NCBI GenBank assembly: GCA_934149165.1
Contig: CAKPDY010000009.1
Location: 1-50,815 of the forward strand
Direction: 5' to 3'
Origin: an uncultured Clostridia bacterium
Lineage (GTDB): Bacteria > Bacillota > Clostridia > TANB77 > CAG-508
DNA: 50,815 bases
Position numbers and translations under genes: made by a program. The notes beneath the pieces were generated by a model, which was given only the letters and a program-made list of their open reading frames with translations, was not told the DNA's origin and did not search any database. This document shows positions 17,226 to 26,024 of this stretch, one piece after another; the first letter of the stretch is position 1; every line of letters begins with the position of its first letter.

Positions 17226-17810
17226 TTATTTATTTTCTAGCAAATTTATTAATTTTTTTAAAGCTATTGCTCTATGTGATTTATTATTTTTTTCTTCACT
17301 AGACATTTGAGCTGATGTAATTTCTTCACCATTTGGAATAAAAATTGAATCATATCCAAAACCATTTTCACCTAATTCTTTTAAAGCTATTTTTCCTTTC
17401 CAAATTCCTTCAAAAAAATGTTTATTTCCATCTGAATCAATATAACAAATACAGCAAACAAACTCTGCTTTCCTTAATTTATCTTCTACATTTTCTAATT
17501 TTTTTAATACACATCTTCTTCTATCTTCATCAGTTTCAAGTCCCATATATCTTGCTGAATATATACCAGGTTCACCGTTTAAATAATCTACTTTTATACC
17601 ACTATCATCAGATATTACAGCACAATGTTTAATATTGTATATAGCCTCTGCTTTTAATTCCGCATTTTCTTTAAAAGTTGTACCTGTTTCATTAACCTCA
17701 ATATTAACCCCTGCTTCATTTTGTGATAATACATTATACCCCATAGGTTCCAAAATTTTTTTAAATTCTTTTATTTTTCCTTTATTATTACTTGCAATTA
17801 TTATATTCAT
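17226..17810 (-). CDS. rdgB: XTP/dITP diphosphatase (RdgB/HAM1)
   Basis: A 194-residue house-cleaning pyrophosphatase that hydrolyses ITP, dITP and XTP to keep deaminated purines out of nucleic acids. The phosphate-binding SNNKGKIKEFK is at the N-terminus, the metal-binding VISDDSGIKVDYLNGEPG in the centre, GFGYDSIFIPNG follows, and SHRAIALKKL ends the active site. It is full length. It starts with ATG after an AAGGAGTAAT-like ribosome site. Confidence 0.93.
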   Translation of the reverse strand: MNIIIASNNKGKIKEFKKILEPMGYNVLSQNEAGVNIEVNETGTTFKENAELKAEAIYNIKHCAVISDDSGIKVDYLNGEPGIYSARYMGLETDEDRRRCVLKKLENVEDKLRKAEFVCCICYIDSDGNKHFFEGIWKGKIALKELGENGFGYDSIFIPNGEEITSAQMSSEEKNNKSHRAIALKKLINLLENK

Positions 17811-17889
17811 TTTTATTACTCCTTTTCCTTTTGTTTTATAAATTTCACTTTTACAATATTATATTATCATAAAAAATATCTTTTATCAA

Positions 17890-20016
17890 TTAATTTTTAT
17901 TGCAAGAATTAGTATATGGGCACATATTACATTCCGAATTTTTATTTTTTATATTAGATAAAATTATAATACACATCAAACACAAAATAACAAATAAAAT
18001 AAATATATTAGTCAAGTTAAGTACACCTTCTTCAATTCTAATACCTATTTGATATACAAAACTTGATAAACACCATGCCAAAATTGTTTGAAAAACAACA
18101 GCTTTAAGTACATTTTTTATTCCTCCTAGCTCTCTTTTCATAGCACCAATAGCACCAAAACAAGGTGCACTAAACAAATTGAATACCATAAATGCATATG
18201 CAGAAGATTTAGTAAAAAAGTAAAAAGCTCCCTCATTTGCAAAAATTTCACTTTGTTCATTACTTGTTTGAATAATTCCAGATATTACAGCCATTGAAGA
18301 TACAACTTGTTCTTTTGCAATTAACCCTTGTATAGCAGATACAGCCACTTCCCAACTATTTTTTCCAATAATTGGATAAAATACCCATGATATAGTTTTT
18401 CCAATTGATGCTAATATACTATTTTCTATATTTACTCCATATGTTAAGTTACATGAAAATGATAATAAACACCAAATTATTATAGAACATATGAAAATAA
18501 CGCTTCCTGCTCTTTTTATAAAAGAAATTACTTTATCAAAAACATCTTTTGCAATATATTTAATACTTGGAATTTTGTAATCTGGCAATTCTAAAATATA
18601 TGTACTATCAAAAGTTTTAAACACAAATTTTTTCATTATAATACTACTAAAAATAATTACTACTATTGCTAAAAAATATAATGATGCAGAAACAGCTCCT
18701 GAATTTTCTTTAAAAAAATACCCTGAAAACAATGCTATTATTGGTAATTTTGCACTACACGGAATAAATGGCGTAAGTATAGCAGTCATTTTTCTTTCTG
18801 CATCATTTTCAATAATCCTTGTTCCCATAATTCCTGGAACACTGCATCCAGAGCCAATTACAAATGGAATTAAGCTTTTCCCACTTAACCCTACTTTCCT
18901 AAAAACTCTATCTAATAAAAGTGCAATTCTTGACATATATCCTGTTGTTTCTAAAAATGAAATACATAAAAATAAAATTATAAGTTGTGGAACAAATCCC
19001 AAAACTGTACCAATTCCAGCTATAATTCCATCTATTATCAAACTAATTAGCCATTTAGAGGCATTCCAATCTAGTAATACCTCTGAAAAAATCGTACTAA
19101 ATTGTTCTACTTTTTCTGAGGCATAATCAACAGTAAACTTTCCTATTACTCCAACTGATAAATAATATACAAAAAACATAATAACTATAAAAATTGGAAA
19201 AGCAATCCATTTATTCAAAAAAATTTTATCTAGTTTATCTGTTGTAGTTTCCTTTTTTATTTTTTGAGTAATACATTCCTTTTTTACATTTTCAATATAT
19301 AAATACCTCTGTGTTGCAATAACTTCTTCAACATCAATATCATACTTTTCACTTGATTTATTTATATTATCTAAAATTATTTGTGTGTTATATTTTTTAA
19401 ATCTGTTATCATATTCAATCATTTTAACACTTATAAATCTTTTATTTTTTAAATTACTTGGCAAATTTAGCTGAATATTTTTTATAGTATTTTCAATATT
19501 TGTATCATATATATTTTTTCTATAATATTTTTGTCCTATTACAAGAGTTTCATTAATTGATTTTATAAGTTCACTAATACCTTGTTCTTTTAATGCAGAT
19601 ATTTTAACTACTTTTGTTCCTAATTTTTCACTTAATTTTTGTACATCTATTTTTAATCCTTTTTTCAACAACATGTCCGACATATTTAAAGCTATTATTA
19701 TATTACAATCTAATTCCAATAATTGAGTAGTTAAATACAAACTTCTTTCCAAAGCAGTAGCATCAATTATATTTATAATAACATCTGGATTTTCTTCAAA
19801 AATAAATCTTCTTGCAACTTCTTCTTCAGTTGTATATGGACTTAATGAATAAATTCCTGGTAAATCTATTATTTCATAGTTTGTCCCCTTTATTTTTCCA
19901 ACTTTTTTTTCAATTGTAACTCCTGGCCAATTTCCTATTTTTGCATTCATTCCAGTTAAACAATTAAATAAAGTAGTTTTTCCACTATTTTGATTTCCAA
20001 CTAATCCAATTTTCAA
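17890..20016 (-). CDS. feoB: Ferrous iron transporter FeoB
   Basis: A 708-residue Fe(II) permease: an N-terminal G-protein domain (P-loop GNQNSGKTTLFN, switch DLPGIYSLSPYTTEEEVARRF, NMSD), a helical spacer, then two Gate-type membrane regions (FVIGSGCSVPGIMGTRI, LTPFIPCSAKLPI). The usual P-loop GNPNxGKT reads GNQNSGKT. The C-terminus has a Cys-rich tail ECNMCPYTNSC, seen in many clostridial FeoB proteins. It starts with TTG, overlapping the TGA of feoA by four bases (TTGA), so translation is coupled. Confidence 0.95.
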   Translation of the reverse strand: MKIGLVGNQNSGKTTLFNCLTGMNAKIGNWPGVTIEKKVGKIKGTNYEIIDLPGIYSLSPYTTEEEVARRFIFEENPDVIINIIDATALERSLYLTTQLLELDCNIIIALNMSDMLLKKGLKIDVQKLSEKLGTKVVKISALKEQGISELIKSINETLVIGQKYYRKNIYDTNIENTIKNIQLNLPSNLKNKRFISVKMIEYDNRFKKYNTQIILDNINKSSEKYDIDVEEVIATQRYLYIENVKKECITQKIKKETTTDKLDKIFLNKWIAFPIFIVIMFFVYYLSVGVIGKFTVDYASEKVEQFSTIFSEVLLDWNASKWLISLIIDGIIAGIGTVLGFVPQLIILFLCISFLETTGYMSRIALLLDRVFRKVGLSGKSLIPFVIGSGCSVPGIMGTRIIENDAERKMTAILTPFIPCSAKLPIIALFSGYFFKENSGAVSASLYFLAIVVIIFSSIIMKKFVFKTFDSTYILELPDYKIPSIKYIAKDVFDKVISFIKRAGSVIFICSIIIWCLLSFSCNLTYGVNIENSILASIGKTISWVFYPIIGKNSWEVAVSAIQGLIAKEQVVSSMAVISGIIQTSNEQSEIFANEGAFYFFTKSSAYAFMVFNLFSAPCFGAIGAMKRELGGIKNVLKAVVFQTILAWCLSSFVYQIGIRIEEGVLNLTNIFILFVILCLMCIIILSNIKNKNSECNMCPYTNSCNKN

Positions 20017-20255
20017 TTTTTAACCACCTCAACTTCTATTTGTTTTAAATCTGCCTTTCTTAGGCATAACTCATAATCTCTTAATTCAATATCTATAGGA
20101 TCTCCCATTGGTGCTATTTTTTTTATTTTTACTTTTACTCCTCTTGTAATTCCCATATCTAATAAATGTCTTTTTATTTGCTTATTTGATATGTTTATTT
20201 TAGTTACTTTTGCTATTTCTCCAACTTTTAAATCTGCTAAGCTATACTTTTTCAT
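20013..20255 (-). CDS. feoA: FeoA, SH3-like partner of FeoB
   Basis: An 80-residue cytoplasmic SH3-fold protein that assists FeoB: KYSLADLKVGEIAKVTKI, HLLDMGITRGVKVKIKKIAPMGDPIDIELRDYELCLRK. ATG at 20255 with GAGG upstream is preferred to the GTG at 20270, which would use the ribosome site as coding sequence. First gene of feoAB. No clear Fur box was seen upstream. Confidence 0.92.
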   Translation of the reverse strand: MKKYSLADLKVGEIAKVTKINISNKQIKRHLLDMGITRGVKVKIKKIAPMGDPIDIELRDYELCLRKADLKQIEVEVVKN

Positions 20256-20347
20256 TTGAAATTTCCTCACTTTCTTATTTCATTATATGCATGTATTTAT
20301 TGATTAATGTTTTTTGTTTTATACTTTTTTAACCTACTCAGCAATAA

Positions 20348-20402
20348 AAAGTGCTAAACTGTGGTTACATCACAATATTGTAAGACTTTAAAAAAGCACT
20401 TT
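20348..20402 (-). repeat. Long-loop inverted repeat upstream of feoA
   Basis: AAAGTGCT at 20395-20402 (minus sense) pairs with AGCACTTT at 20348-20355 across about 39 nt that holds ACAATATTGT and GTGGTTACATCAC, both self-complementary. On the minus strand it is followed by TTATTGC. It could be an attenuator of feoAB or a terminator; the signal is modest. The 208-bp gap 20256-20463 otherwise holds the divergent start regions. Confidence 0.3.
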
Positions 20403-20463
20403 AATATTTTTTAAAAATAATGTATAATAAAATCGAATTAATAAAAAAACGGAGGTTTTTTAA

Positions 20464-21360
20464 ATGTATAACACTTTTAATAATAATTCTAATGAAAAAC
20501 ACATTCATATTTTGCGAACATTATTAATATTTATTTGTATATGTTTTTTTGTATATGCCTGTATATTAACTTCATATTACATTCATAATCAATCAACACA
20601 AAAAATAAATATAACATATGCTCCAAATAAAGCACTAAATTTAGTTTCACAAACATTGGAAACTAAACGTCAAGAAATTTTAAATATTAAAGCAGGAAAA
20701 TTGCTTAATGATGAACAATACGAAAAAATTAGACACATATATTCAAATCAGTCTGAAAAAACAGTATTTTTAACATTTGATGATGGTCCTTCAAAAACAG
20801 TTACACCTCTTATTTTAGACTTATTACGTGAAAAACACATTAAAGCAACATTTTTTGTTTTAGGAACAAATGTTGAAAAAAATCCAGATATTTTAAAAAG
20901 AGAATTTTCAGAGGGTCACTTTATTGCAAATCATGGTTATTCACATAAATATTCTGAAATTTATCAAAGCCCAGAGACAATACTTAATGATTATAATTTA
21001 TGTGAACAGGCAATTCGCAAAGTTTTAAATAATTCATCATTTTCATGTAAAGTTTACCGTTTTCCAGGAGGTTCTAGTGGTGGAAAATATGCTGAAATTA
21101 AAACACAAAGTAAAGAAATTTTAAAACAAAATCATATAGCATATTTAGACTGGAATGCCTTAACTTATGACGCCGAAGGAACTCCTACTAAAGAATCAAT
21201 TTTAAGTAACCTAAAATCAACTGTTGGAAATAAAGATGTAGTTGTTTTACTAATGCATGATTCTTCTAGTAAAATTTTAACTTATGAAACATTACCTGAA
21301 GTAATTAACTTTTTTAAAGATAATGGTTACACATTTAAATGTTTAAATGATATTTTATAA
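20464..21360 (+). CDS. Polysaccharide deacetylase, PgdA-like
   Basis: A 298-residue membrane-anchored NodB-fold deacetylase, probably acting on peptidoglycan N-acetylglucosamine at the cell surface. One N-terminal membrane helix (residues about 17-40) is followed by a linker and the catalytic domain with all motifs: TFDDGPS (metal Asp and general base), NHGYSHKY (metal His pair), RFPGGSS, LDWNALTYDAEG and VVLLMHDS. CGGAGG lies seven bases before the ATG. TATAAT at 20421-20426 is a possible -10. It stands alone between divergent feoAB and a convergent nth. Confidence 0.9.
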   Translation: MYNTFNNNSNEKHIHILRTLLIFICICFFVYACILTSYYIHNQSTQKINITYAPNKALNLVSQTLETKRQEILNIKAGKLLNDEQYEKIRHIYSNQSEKTVFLTFDDGPSKTVTPLILDLLREKHIKATFFVLGTNVEKNPDILKREFSEGHFIANHGYSHKYSEIYQSPETILNDYNLCEQAIRKVLNNSSFSCKVYRFPGGSSGGKYAEIKTQSKEILKQNHIAYLDWNALTYDAEGTPTKESILSNLKSTVGNKDVVVLLMHDSSSKILTYETLPEVINFFKDNGYTFKCLNDIL

Positions 21361-21361
21361 T

Positions 21362-21400
21362 AAAAACCACAAGAATCTATTTTGTATTCTTGTGGTTTTT
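21362..21400 (+). terminator. Terminator between deacetylase and nth
   Basis: A 15-bp perfect stem, AAAAACCACAAGAAT with its complement, and a 9-nt loop with A- and T-runs on both sides. It serves the plus-strand deacetylase and probably the convergent nth gene too. Confidence 0.85.
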
Positions 21401-21447
21401 ATTTTACACTATTAAATTTTCTTATTTTATATTTTGTAATCTTAGTT

Positions 21448-22080
21448 TTATCTTTCTAATGTAAATTTGCATAATTTATTAACTGGACATTCATCACATT
21501 TAGGCTTTCTTGCAATACATATATTTCTTCCATGCCAAACTAATAAATGATTAACATCATAAAAATACTTTTTTGGAAACAAATTTATTAAATCTTGTTC
21601 AATTTTTTCAGGAGTAGAATTATTAGATAATCCCAATCTGTTTGAAATACGCTTGGCATGTGTATCAACAGCAATTCCCTGTGGCGAATTAAAAGCTTCT
21701 AACATAATAACATTTGCACTTTTTCTTCCAACACCAGGTAATTTCACAAGTTCCTCCATTGTATTTGGAACAATTCCATCATATTTATTTACAATAATCT
21801 CTGCTGTAGCTTTAATGTTTTTAGCCTTGTTTTTATAAAATCCACATGGATGAATTATTTTTTCTAATTCTTCTAATTCAATTTTGCTCATAGCTTCAGG
21901 TGTTCCATATTTTTCAAATAATACTGGTGTAGTTTTATTAACACGCTCATCTGTGCATTGTGCCGAAAGCATTACTGCCACAGTCATTTGAAAAGGTGTT
22001 TCAAAATTTAAGCTACATGTTGCTTCTGGATAGTATTCTTTTAAATTTTCTATTATTTTTATTGCATCTACTTTTTCCAT
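21448..22080 (-). CDS. nth: Endonuclease III
   Basis: A 210-residue DNA glycosylase/AP lyase that removes oxidised pyrimidines. The helix-hairpin-helix is LPGVGRKSANVI, the catalytic Lys in CGFYKNKAKNI, the catalytic Asp in VDTHAKRISNRLG, and the [4Fe-4S] ligands form CX6CX2CX5C at the end (CIARKPKCDECPVNKLC). ATG at 22080 is used, with AAGGA upstream, in place of the TTG at 22101. Complete and ordinary. Confidence 0.95.
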   Translation of the reverse strand: MEKVDAIKIIENLKEYYPEATCSLNFETPFQMTVAVMLSAQCTDERVNKTTPVLFEKYGTPEAMSKIELEELEKIIHPCGFYKNKAKNIKATAEIIVNKYDGIVPNTMEELVKLPGVGRKSANVIMLEAFNSPQGIAVDTHAKRISNRLGLSNNSTPEKIEQDLINLFPKKYFYDVNHLLVWHGRNICIARKPKCDECPVNKLCKFTLER

Positions 22081-22212
22081 ATTTTTATTATTTCCTTTCA
22101 ACCAATGTGGACGAATCTTTTGGGTTGTTGTCCATTTTCATTGAATACCTTAATTTTATCTTTTTTTTACTTTATTGTCAAATTCCTAAATTTTGAAATT
22201 TTTCCAAAACTC

Positions 22213-22241
22213 TTGACTTTTCCCTATTTTTGTTATAAAAT
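22213..22241 (+). promoter_or_regulatory. Promoter of rplM-rpsI
   Basis: TTGACT (22213-22218), 17 nt, TAAAAT (22236-22241), 113 nt before the rplM start. Confidence 0.6.
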
Positions 22242-22261
22242 AGAAAAGCAATTAAATTGTA

Positions 22262-22353
22262 ATATGACTTGAAGGCAAACTTCTCCCCGGTAGTTTTACT
22301 TTGAGTTTCATATATAAATAAATTATTTTATGAAATGGAGGGTAATTTTTACC
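22262..22353 (+). promoter_or_regulatory. rplM 5' leader, possible r-protein leader RNA
   Basis: The transcript leader carries a compact, locally GC-richer stretch (CTTGAAGGCAAACTTCTCCCC, then GGTAG) unlike the AT-rich surroundings. Ribosomal-protein L13 leaders that bind their product are known in Firmicutes. I cannot fold or match it here, so assignment to that class is tentative. Confidence 0.3.
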
Positions 22354-22788
22354 ATGAACAATACTACATATGTTTTAAAAGGAAATGAAATCGAAAGAAA
22401 ATGGTATATAATTGATGCCGCTAACAAACCATTAGGTAGAGTAGCAACAGAAGCTGCTAAATTATTAAGAGGAAAACACAAACCAACTTATACACCAAAC
22501 ATGGATGCAGGTGATCATGTTATAATACTAAATGCAAGTGAAGCTATATTCACAGGAAAGAAATTAGACCAAAAAGTTTATAGACATCATTCAGGATATA
22601 TCGGTGGTATGAAAGAAACTACTGCAAGAGTAATGATGGAAAAAAATCCAGAAAAAGCTATGATGTTAGCAATCAAAGGAATGCTTCCTAAAAATTCATT
22701 AGGAAGACAAATGATTAAAAAAGTAAGAATTTATGCTGGTAGTGAACATGAAAATGCAGCACAAAAACCAGAAATTTGGAATTTCTAA
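22354..22788 (+). CDS. rplM: 50S ribosomal protein L13
   Basis: A 144-residue L13: KWYIIDAANKPLGRVAT at the start, LLRGKHKPTYTPNMDAGD, HSGYIGGMKE, MLPKNSLGRQM, then an end of L13 type. It binds 23S rRNA early in 50S assembly. ATG at 22354 matches the family N-terminus; GGAGGG is upstream at a slightly long spacing. Translated with rpsI downstream, the classic pairing. Confidence 0.97.
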   Translation: MNNTTYVLKGNEIERKWYIIDAANKPLGRVATEAAKLLRGKHKPTYTPNMDAGDHVIILNASEAIFTGKKLDQKVYRHHSGYIGGMKETTARVMMEKNPEKAMMLAIKGMLPKNSLGRQMIKKVRIYAGSEHENAAQKPEIWNF

Positions 22789-22815
22789 TTTATTTATTAA
22801 GGGAGGAAAGAAAAA

Positions 22816-23223
22816 ATGCCTAAAGCAAAATCAGAAAAAATAGTTTTCTATGGTACAGGAAGAAGAAAAAAATCAATTGCAAGAGTTAGATTAGTTGAAG
22901 GAACAGGTGTTATAACAATTAATGGTAGAAGTATAGATGAATACTTCGGTGCTGAAACTTTAAAAGTTATAGTTAGACAACCATTAACAGCTACAAACAC
23001 AGCTACAAAATATGATGTTATTTGTAAAGTAATTGGTGGAGGTTTCACAGGTCAAGCTGGAGCTATCCGTCATGGTATATCAAGAGCTTTATTACAAGCT
23101 AATGGAGAATTTAGACCAACTTTAAAATCTGCTGGATTCTTAACAAGAGATCCACGTATGAAAGAAAGAAAGAAATATGGTCTTAAAAAAGCAAGACGTG
23201 CTCCACAATTCTCAAAGAGATAG
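22816..23223 (+). CDS. rpsI: 30S ribosomal protein S9
   Basis: A 135-residue S9 with the standard YGTGRRKKSIARVRL start, GGGFTGQAGAIRHGISRAL core and the basic tail KKYGLKKARRAPQFSKR, whose last Arg reaches the P-site tRNA. GGGAGG precedes ATG. Its 27-bp distance from rplM marks one operon; a strong terminator follows. Confidence 0.98.
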   Translation: MPKAKSEKIVFYGTGRRKKSIARVRLVEGTGVITINGRSIDEYFGAETLKVIVRQPLTATNTATKYDVICKVIGGGFTGQAGAIRHGISRALLQANGEFRPTLKSAGFLTRDPRMKERKKYGLKKARRAPQFSKR

Positions 23224-23262
23224 TAAAATTTCTCAAACAGAGAAAATTACAAACCATACAGA

Positions 23263-23292
23263 AACCCGGTAATTTGTTTAAATTACCGGGTT
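23263..23292 (+). terminator. Bidirectional terminator, rpsI and SEDS gene
   Basis: AACCCGGTAATTT and AAATTACCGGGTT form a perfect 13-bp stem with a 4-nt loop and T6 on the plus side. The stop codon of the convergent gene (23278) lies in the loop. Confidence 0.9.
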
Positions 23293-24684
23293 TTTTATAC
23301 TTATTATAATGTTCTTTTTTCTATAAACTCCAAGAATCACCGCCATACAAATCATATTAACTATCAAACTTCCTCCACTATATGATACAAAAGGAATATT
23401 AAAATCAGCTTTAATTCCAAAATTTACATTCATAAGAATATTACATACACTTTGCAATATAAATATAACAGATATTCCTATTATTAATAACTTTCCTGTA
23501 ATATCCTTTATTTTAATTGAATTAATAATCAATTTTGTGCACATTCCAATAATTGCAATTACCATTATTCCAGCTACTATCCAACCATAATATGCTACTA
23601 TAGAAACTAAAGCATAATTTGTACCTTCATCAAAAACATTCATAGCTGGACTTAAAGTACTTGATTTTCCAAATAAATTAGCTGAATTCAATATCATTTT
23701 TGATTGCATTCCTAAATACCCATTATTTTGAGGATCTAATTCTGGATTAAATGAAGCTTTTACTCTATCAATTCTAAAATCTGAAAATGCACCAATATAT
23801 ACTAATACAAAAAGTGCAATAATTAGTGAACTTCCCCATATCTCTGCAATTTTTATAATTTGTTTTGTTTTATTTAAATTTCCTGTGTTATATAAAATAT
23901 AAACTGTTGTTATTATTAAATAAGAAATTGCCAACATTATTGCAGATGTAAGTGAATTTACCACTACTAACATTATTATTGAAATTATAGCTAAAACAGG
24001 AATTTTGTACTTATTAATTTTTATATACTCTTCTATTTTTAATTTTTGTTGAATAAAACTTTTCTTTTCTATATTTGTTATAAATCCCACAAATGCAACT
24101 ATATACAATGGTACAACAATTATACTTGGAGCAATATTTGAATATATTAATGAAACTGTAAAATATACTTTACCATTTATTGTTACACCAAACAAAATAG
24201 AAAAAATACAAATAAATACCGCTATAAAATATAAATACCCAGAATATTTAATAATTTTTTTATAATCTATAAAATAAACAAAAACACTTAATATTAATCC
24301 ACAACTTACAAATTTAATAAAACTTTGCATTGAAAATGCTTTTACACCTATTCCATCTTCAGGGTTTGTTGGCATATTAGCTTTTGACCTTATGCTTGCC
24401 ACTAAAAAACCAAAGCTTAATAAAATAAAAACTATTACAATTAATTTCCAATCTAATTTAGGTCTATGAATTTTATTTAATTTTTTACCAACAACTTTTG
24501 CATCACCCATTTGTTTTATAGCATTTTCCTCTGCAACACTTTCTTCCACTCCATCTTCAATATAACAATTTTTAATATCCTCAATATGTGATTGCAGTTC
24601 CTTTGATATATCCTCTCTTGCAGGTTTATATTTTATTTGCTCACACACATAATTTAAATATTCTTTAATTTGCAAATAAAACAC
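23278..24684 (-). CDS. FtsW/RodA-like SEDS protein with permease prefix domain
   Basis: A 468-residue membrane protein. Residues 1-75 are a soluble permease-prefix domain (ISKELQSHIEDIKNCYIEDG, AIKQMGDAKVVGKKL), a module normally found on PadR-linked proteins. From about residue 80 comes a SEDS domain with roughly nine helices, ending in the signature FNIPFVSYSGGSLIVNM of FtsW/RodA/SpoVE glycosyltransferases. SEDS enzymes polymerise glycan strands from lipid II. The start overlaps the end of a padR gene by 20 bp, so the pair is co-translated and under PadR control. The fusion suggests a stress- or stage-specific SEDS enzyme and not the housekeeping RodA. Confidence 0.8.
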   Translation of the reverse strand: MFYLQIKEYLNYVCEQIKYKPAREDISKELQSHIEDIKNCYIEDGVEESVAEENAIKQMGDAKVVGKKLNKIHRPKLDWKLIVIVFILLSFGFLVASIRSKANMPTNPEDGIGVKAFSMQSFIKFVSCGLILSVFVYFIDYKKIIKYSGYLYFIAVFICIFSILFGVTINGKVYFTVSLIYSNIAPSIIVVPLYIVAFVGFITNIEKKSFIQQKLKIEEYIKINKYKIPVLAIISIIMLVVVNSLTSAIMLAISYLIITTVYILYNTGNLNKTKQIIKIAEIWGSSLIIALFVLVYIGAFSDFRIDRVKASFNPELDPQNNGYLGMQSKMILNSANLFGKSSTLSPAMNVFDEGTNYALVSIVAYYGWIVAGIMVIAIIGMCTKLIINSIKIKDITGKLLIIGISVIFILQSVCNILMNVNFGIKADFNIPFVSYSGGSLIVNMICMAVILGVYRKKNIIISIKNPVI

Positions 24685-25003
24685 CTCCTATAACTTGATT
24701 AATACCACTACTAAAAACTGACCACTCCTCCTTTTTCTCTTTTAATTGATTTTTTCCTTTTTTAGTAATTGTATAATACTTTCTTTTCTTACCAGTTGTA
24801 TCATCCCAATAAGAAGAAATAAAACCTTTTTCTTCTAATCCATGTAAAATAGGATATAAAGTACCTTCTTGCAATTCAAAAACATCATTTGATTTTTCAG
24901 AAAGCTTTCTTATCATTTGATACCCATACATATTTTCCTCTTGCAATAAACTCAACACTAACAAATTTGTACTTCCCTTTAATAATTCCTTATTTATTTT
25001 CAC
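24665..25003 (-). CDS. PadR-family transcriptional regulator
   Basis: A 112-residue winged-helix repressor: KINKELLKGSTNLLVLSLL, ENMYGYQMIRKLSEKS, LQEGTLYPILHGLEEKGFI, KRKYYTITKKGKNQL. The start is GTG at 25003 with GGGGG at correct spacing; this gives the family's usual N-terminus. Its own promoter and a perfect palindromic operator with the PadR consensus lie just upstream (25041-25101), indicating autoregulation with the downstream SEDS gene. Confidence 0.9.
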   Translation of the reverse strand: MKINKELLKGSTNLLVLSLLQEENMYGYQMIRKLSEKSNDVFELQEGTLYPILHGLEEKGFISSYWDDTTGKKRKYYTITKKGKNQLKEKKEEWSVFSSGINQVIGGVLFAN

Positions 25004-25040
25004 CTTTTTTCCCCCTTGTATCACTTATTTTTTATACACA

Positions 25041-25092
25041 AACATACCTTGGTATACAATGTATTTTTATACATTGTATACCAAGGTATGTT
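25041..25092. promoter_or_regulatory. Perfect 24-bp palindrome, PadR operator
   Basis: Two 24-nt arms that are exact reverse complements flank TTTT. The centre is ATGT-N8-ACAT, the PadR-family consensus, and each arm also carries ATACCTTGGTAT, so two or three PadR dimers could bind. The right arm contains the -10 of the padR promoter, so binding would block transcription. Confidence 0.8.
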
Positions 25093-25101
25093 CCATGTCA
25101 A
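25073..25101 (-). promoter_or_regulatory. Promoter of padR-SEDS operon
   Basis: TTGACA (25096-25101), 17 nt, TACAAT (25073-25078) on the minus strand; the -10 lies within the palindrome. Confidence 0.7.
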
Positions 25102-25134
25102 CAATTTTTCAAAAAAATTTAAAAGAAAAAATTC

Positions 25135-25917
25135 TTACTCCACAATTTCCAACAAATCACCATCACCCATTCCATTCAAATTATAATAAGTATCAGGCAC
25201 TTCCCCAATAATAACAGCCTCAGCCAACAACACCTGATTAACAATATTCTCCTCAATAGTATCATATGGAGTTAAAATAGTAACCTTACAATTAACACTT
25301 AAATATATTTTATGCAAAGTTTGATTTATCCCCGCTTCTGAAAACTCAGAAACAAGGTCTGTTTCCACATTACCCACAGTTGCCATTTTTATAGGCACAT
25401 TAGGTCCCCTACCAGACAATATCTTTGTTCCTGTAAATGTCCCCAACTTTATATAAAATTCTCCTTTTTGATAATTATTTAATTCTTCTTGTATTTTTAT
25501 TGCAACATCTGATGTTATTTCATTTACAGCAATTATATTCATTTTTATCATTTTTATTTGTCCCTGTTCATCCCTAATTGCAGTTGAAAGGTCATCATAT
25601 TTATAATTTTTCATTACTAATGTTGCTTGTTCATTTGAAATTTGTGTTGCAATTGATTTTGCCATATTTATGCATAATAAATCCATAGTTGGTTCTATTG
25701 TTGATATTACTCTATTTGCAATGCACACAGCAATTACTATTACTATTGATGTTTTTATTAATTTTCTTGTAATAATATTATTACTTTCATTATCATTTTT
25801 TCTACCATTACTTTTATTCCAATTTAAACATTTTCTTACATTTCTATGGTTAAATCCTTTAAACTTTGGTATTAATAATCTCTTTCTAGAAAAAATTTTA
25901 TCCTCCATTTTATACAC
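25135..25917 (-). CDS. yunB: Sporulation protein YunB
   Basis: A 260-residue protein of the YunB family, made in the mother cell during sporulation in Bacillus. After a basic N-terminus one membrane helix (TSIVIVIAVCIANRVI) precedes the conserved region: AKSIATQISNEQATLVMKN, MIKMNIIAVNEITSDVAIKIQEEL, IKLGTFTGTKILSGRGPNVPI, SVNCKVTILTPY. The biochemical role is unknown. The start is either GTG at 25917 next to GGAG or the ATG three codons later. It heads a run of spore genes on this strand. Confidence 0.88.
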   Translation of the reverse strand: MYKMEDKIFSRKRLLIPKFKGFNHRNVRKCLNWNKSNGRKNDNESNNIITRKLIKTSIVIVIAVCIANRVISTIEPTMDLLCINMAKSIATQISNEQATLVMKNYKYDDLSTAIRDEQGQIKMIKMNIIAVNEITSDVAIKIQEELNNYQKGEFYIKLGTFTGTKILSGRGPNVPIKMATVGNVETDLVSEFSEAGINQTLHKIYLSVNCKVTILTPYDTIEENIVNQVLLAEAVIIGEVPDTYYNLNGMGDGDLLEIVE

Positions 25918-25940
25918 TTATCTCCTATAGTAATTAAAAC

Positions 25941-26004
25941 AGAGAGGCATATGACTTTTTGGTTTTTTATGTTTTTAAAACTAACCAAGTTCTTATGCCT
26001 CTCT
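25941..26004 (-). terminator. Terminator of the SipL-like gene
   Basis: AGAGAGGCATA/TATGCCTCTCT outer stem with an inner TTGGTT/AACCAA stem, ending in GTTTTAATT on the minus strand. It separates the SPOCS-LysM gene from yunB. Confidence 0.75.
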
Positions 26005-26024
26005 CTCTTTGTACATTTATTTTT

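Noticed and set aside
22281..22290. CCGG-containing stretch before rplM as a seventh frameshift site
   Set aside because: It lies in an untranslated leader, with the normal L13 start downstream.
25041..25092. The perfect palindrome as an intrinsic terminator
   Set aside because: It overlaps a consensus promoter, has no T-tract in either direction and matches the PadR consensus.
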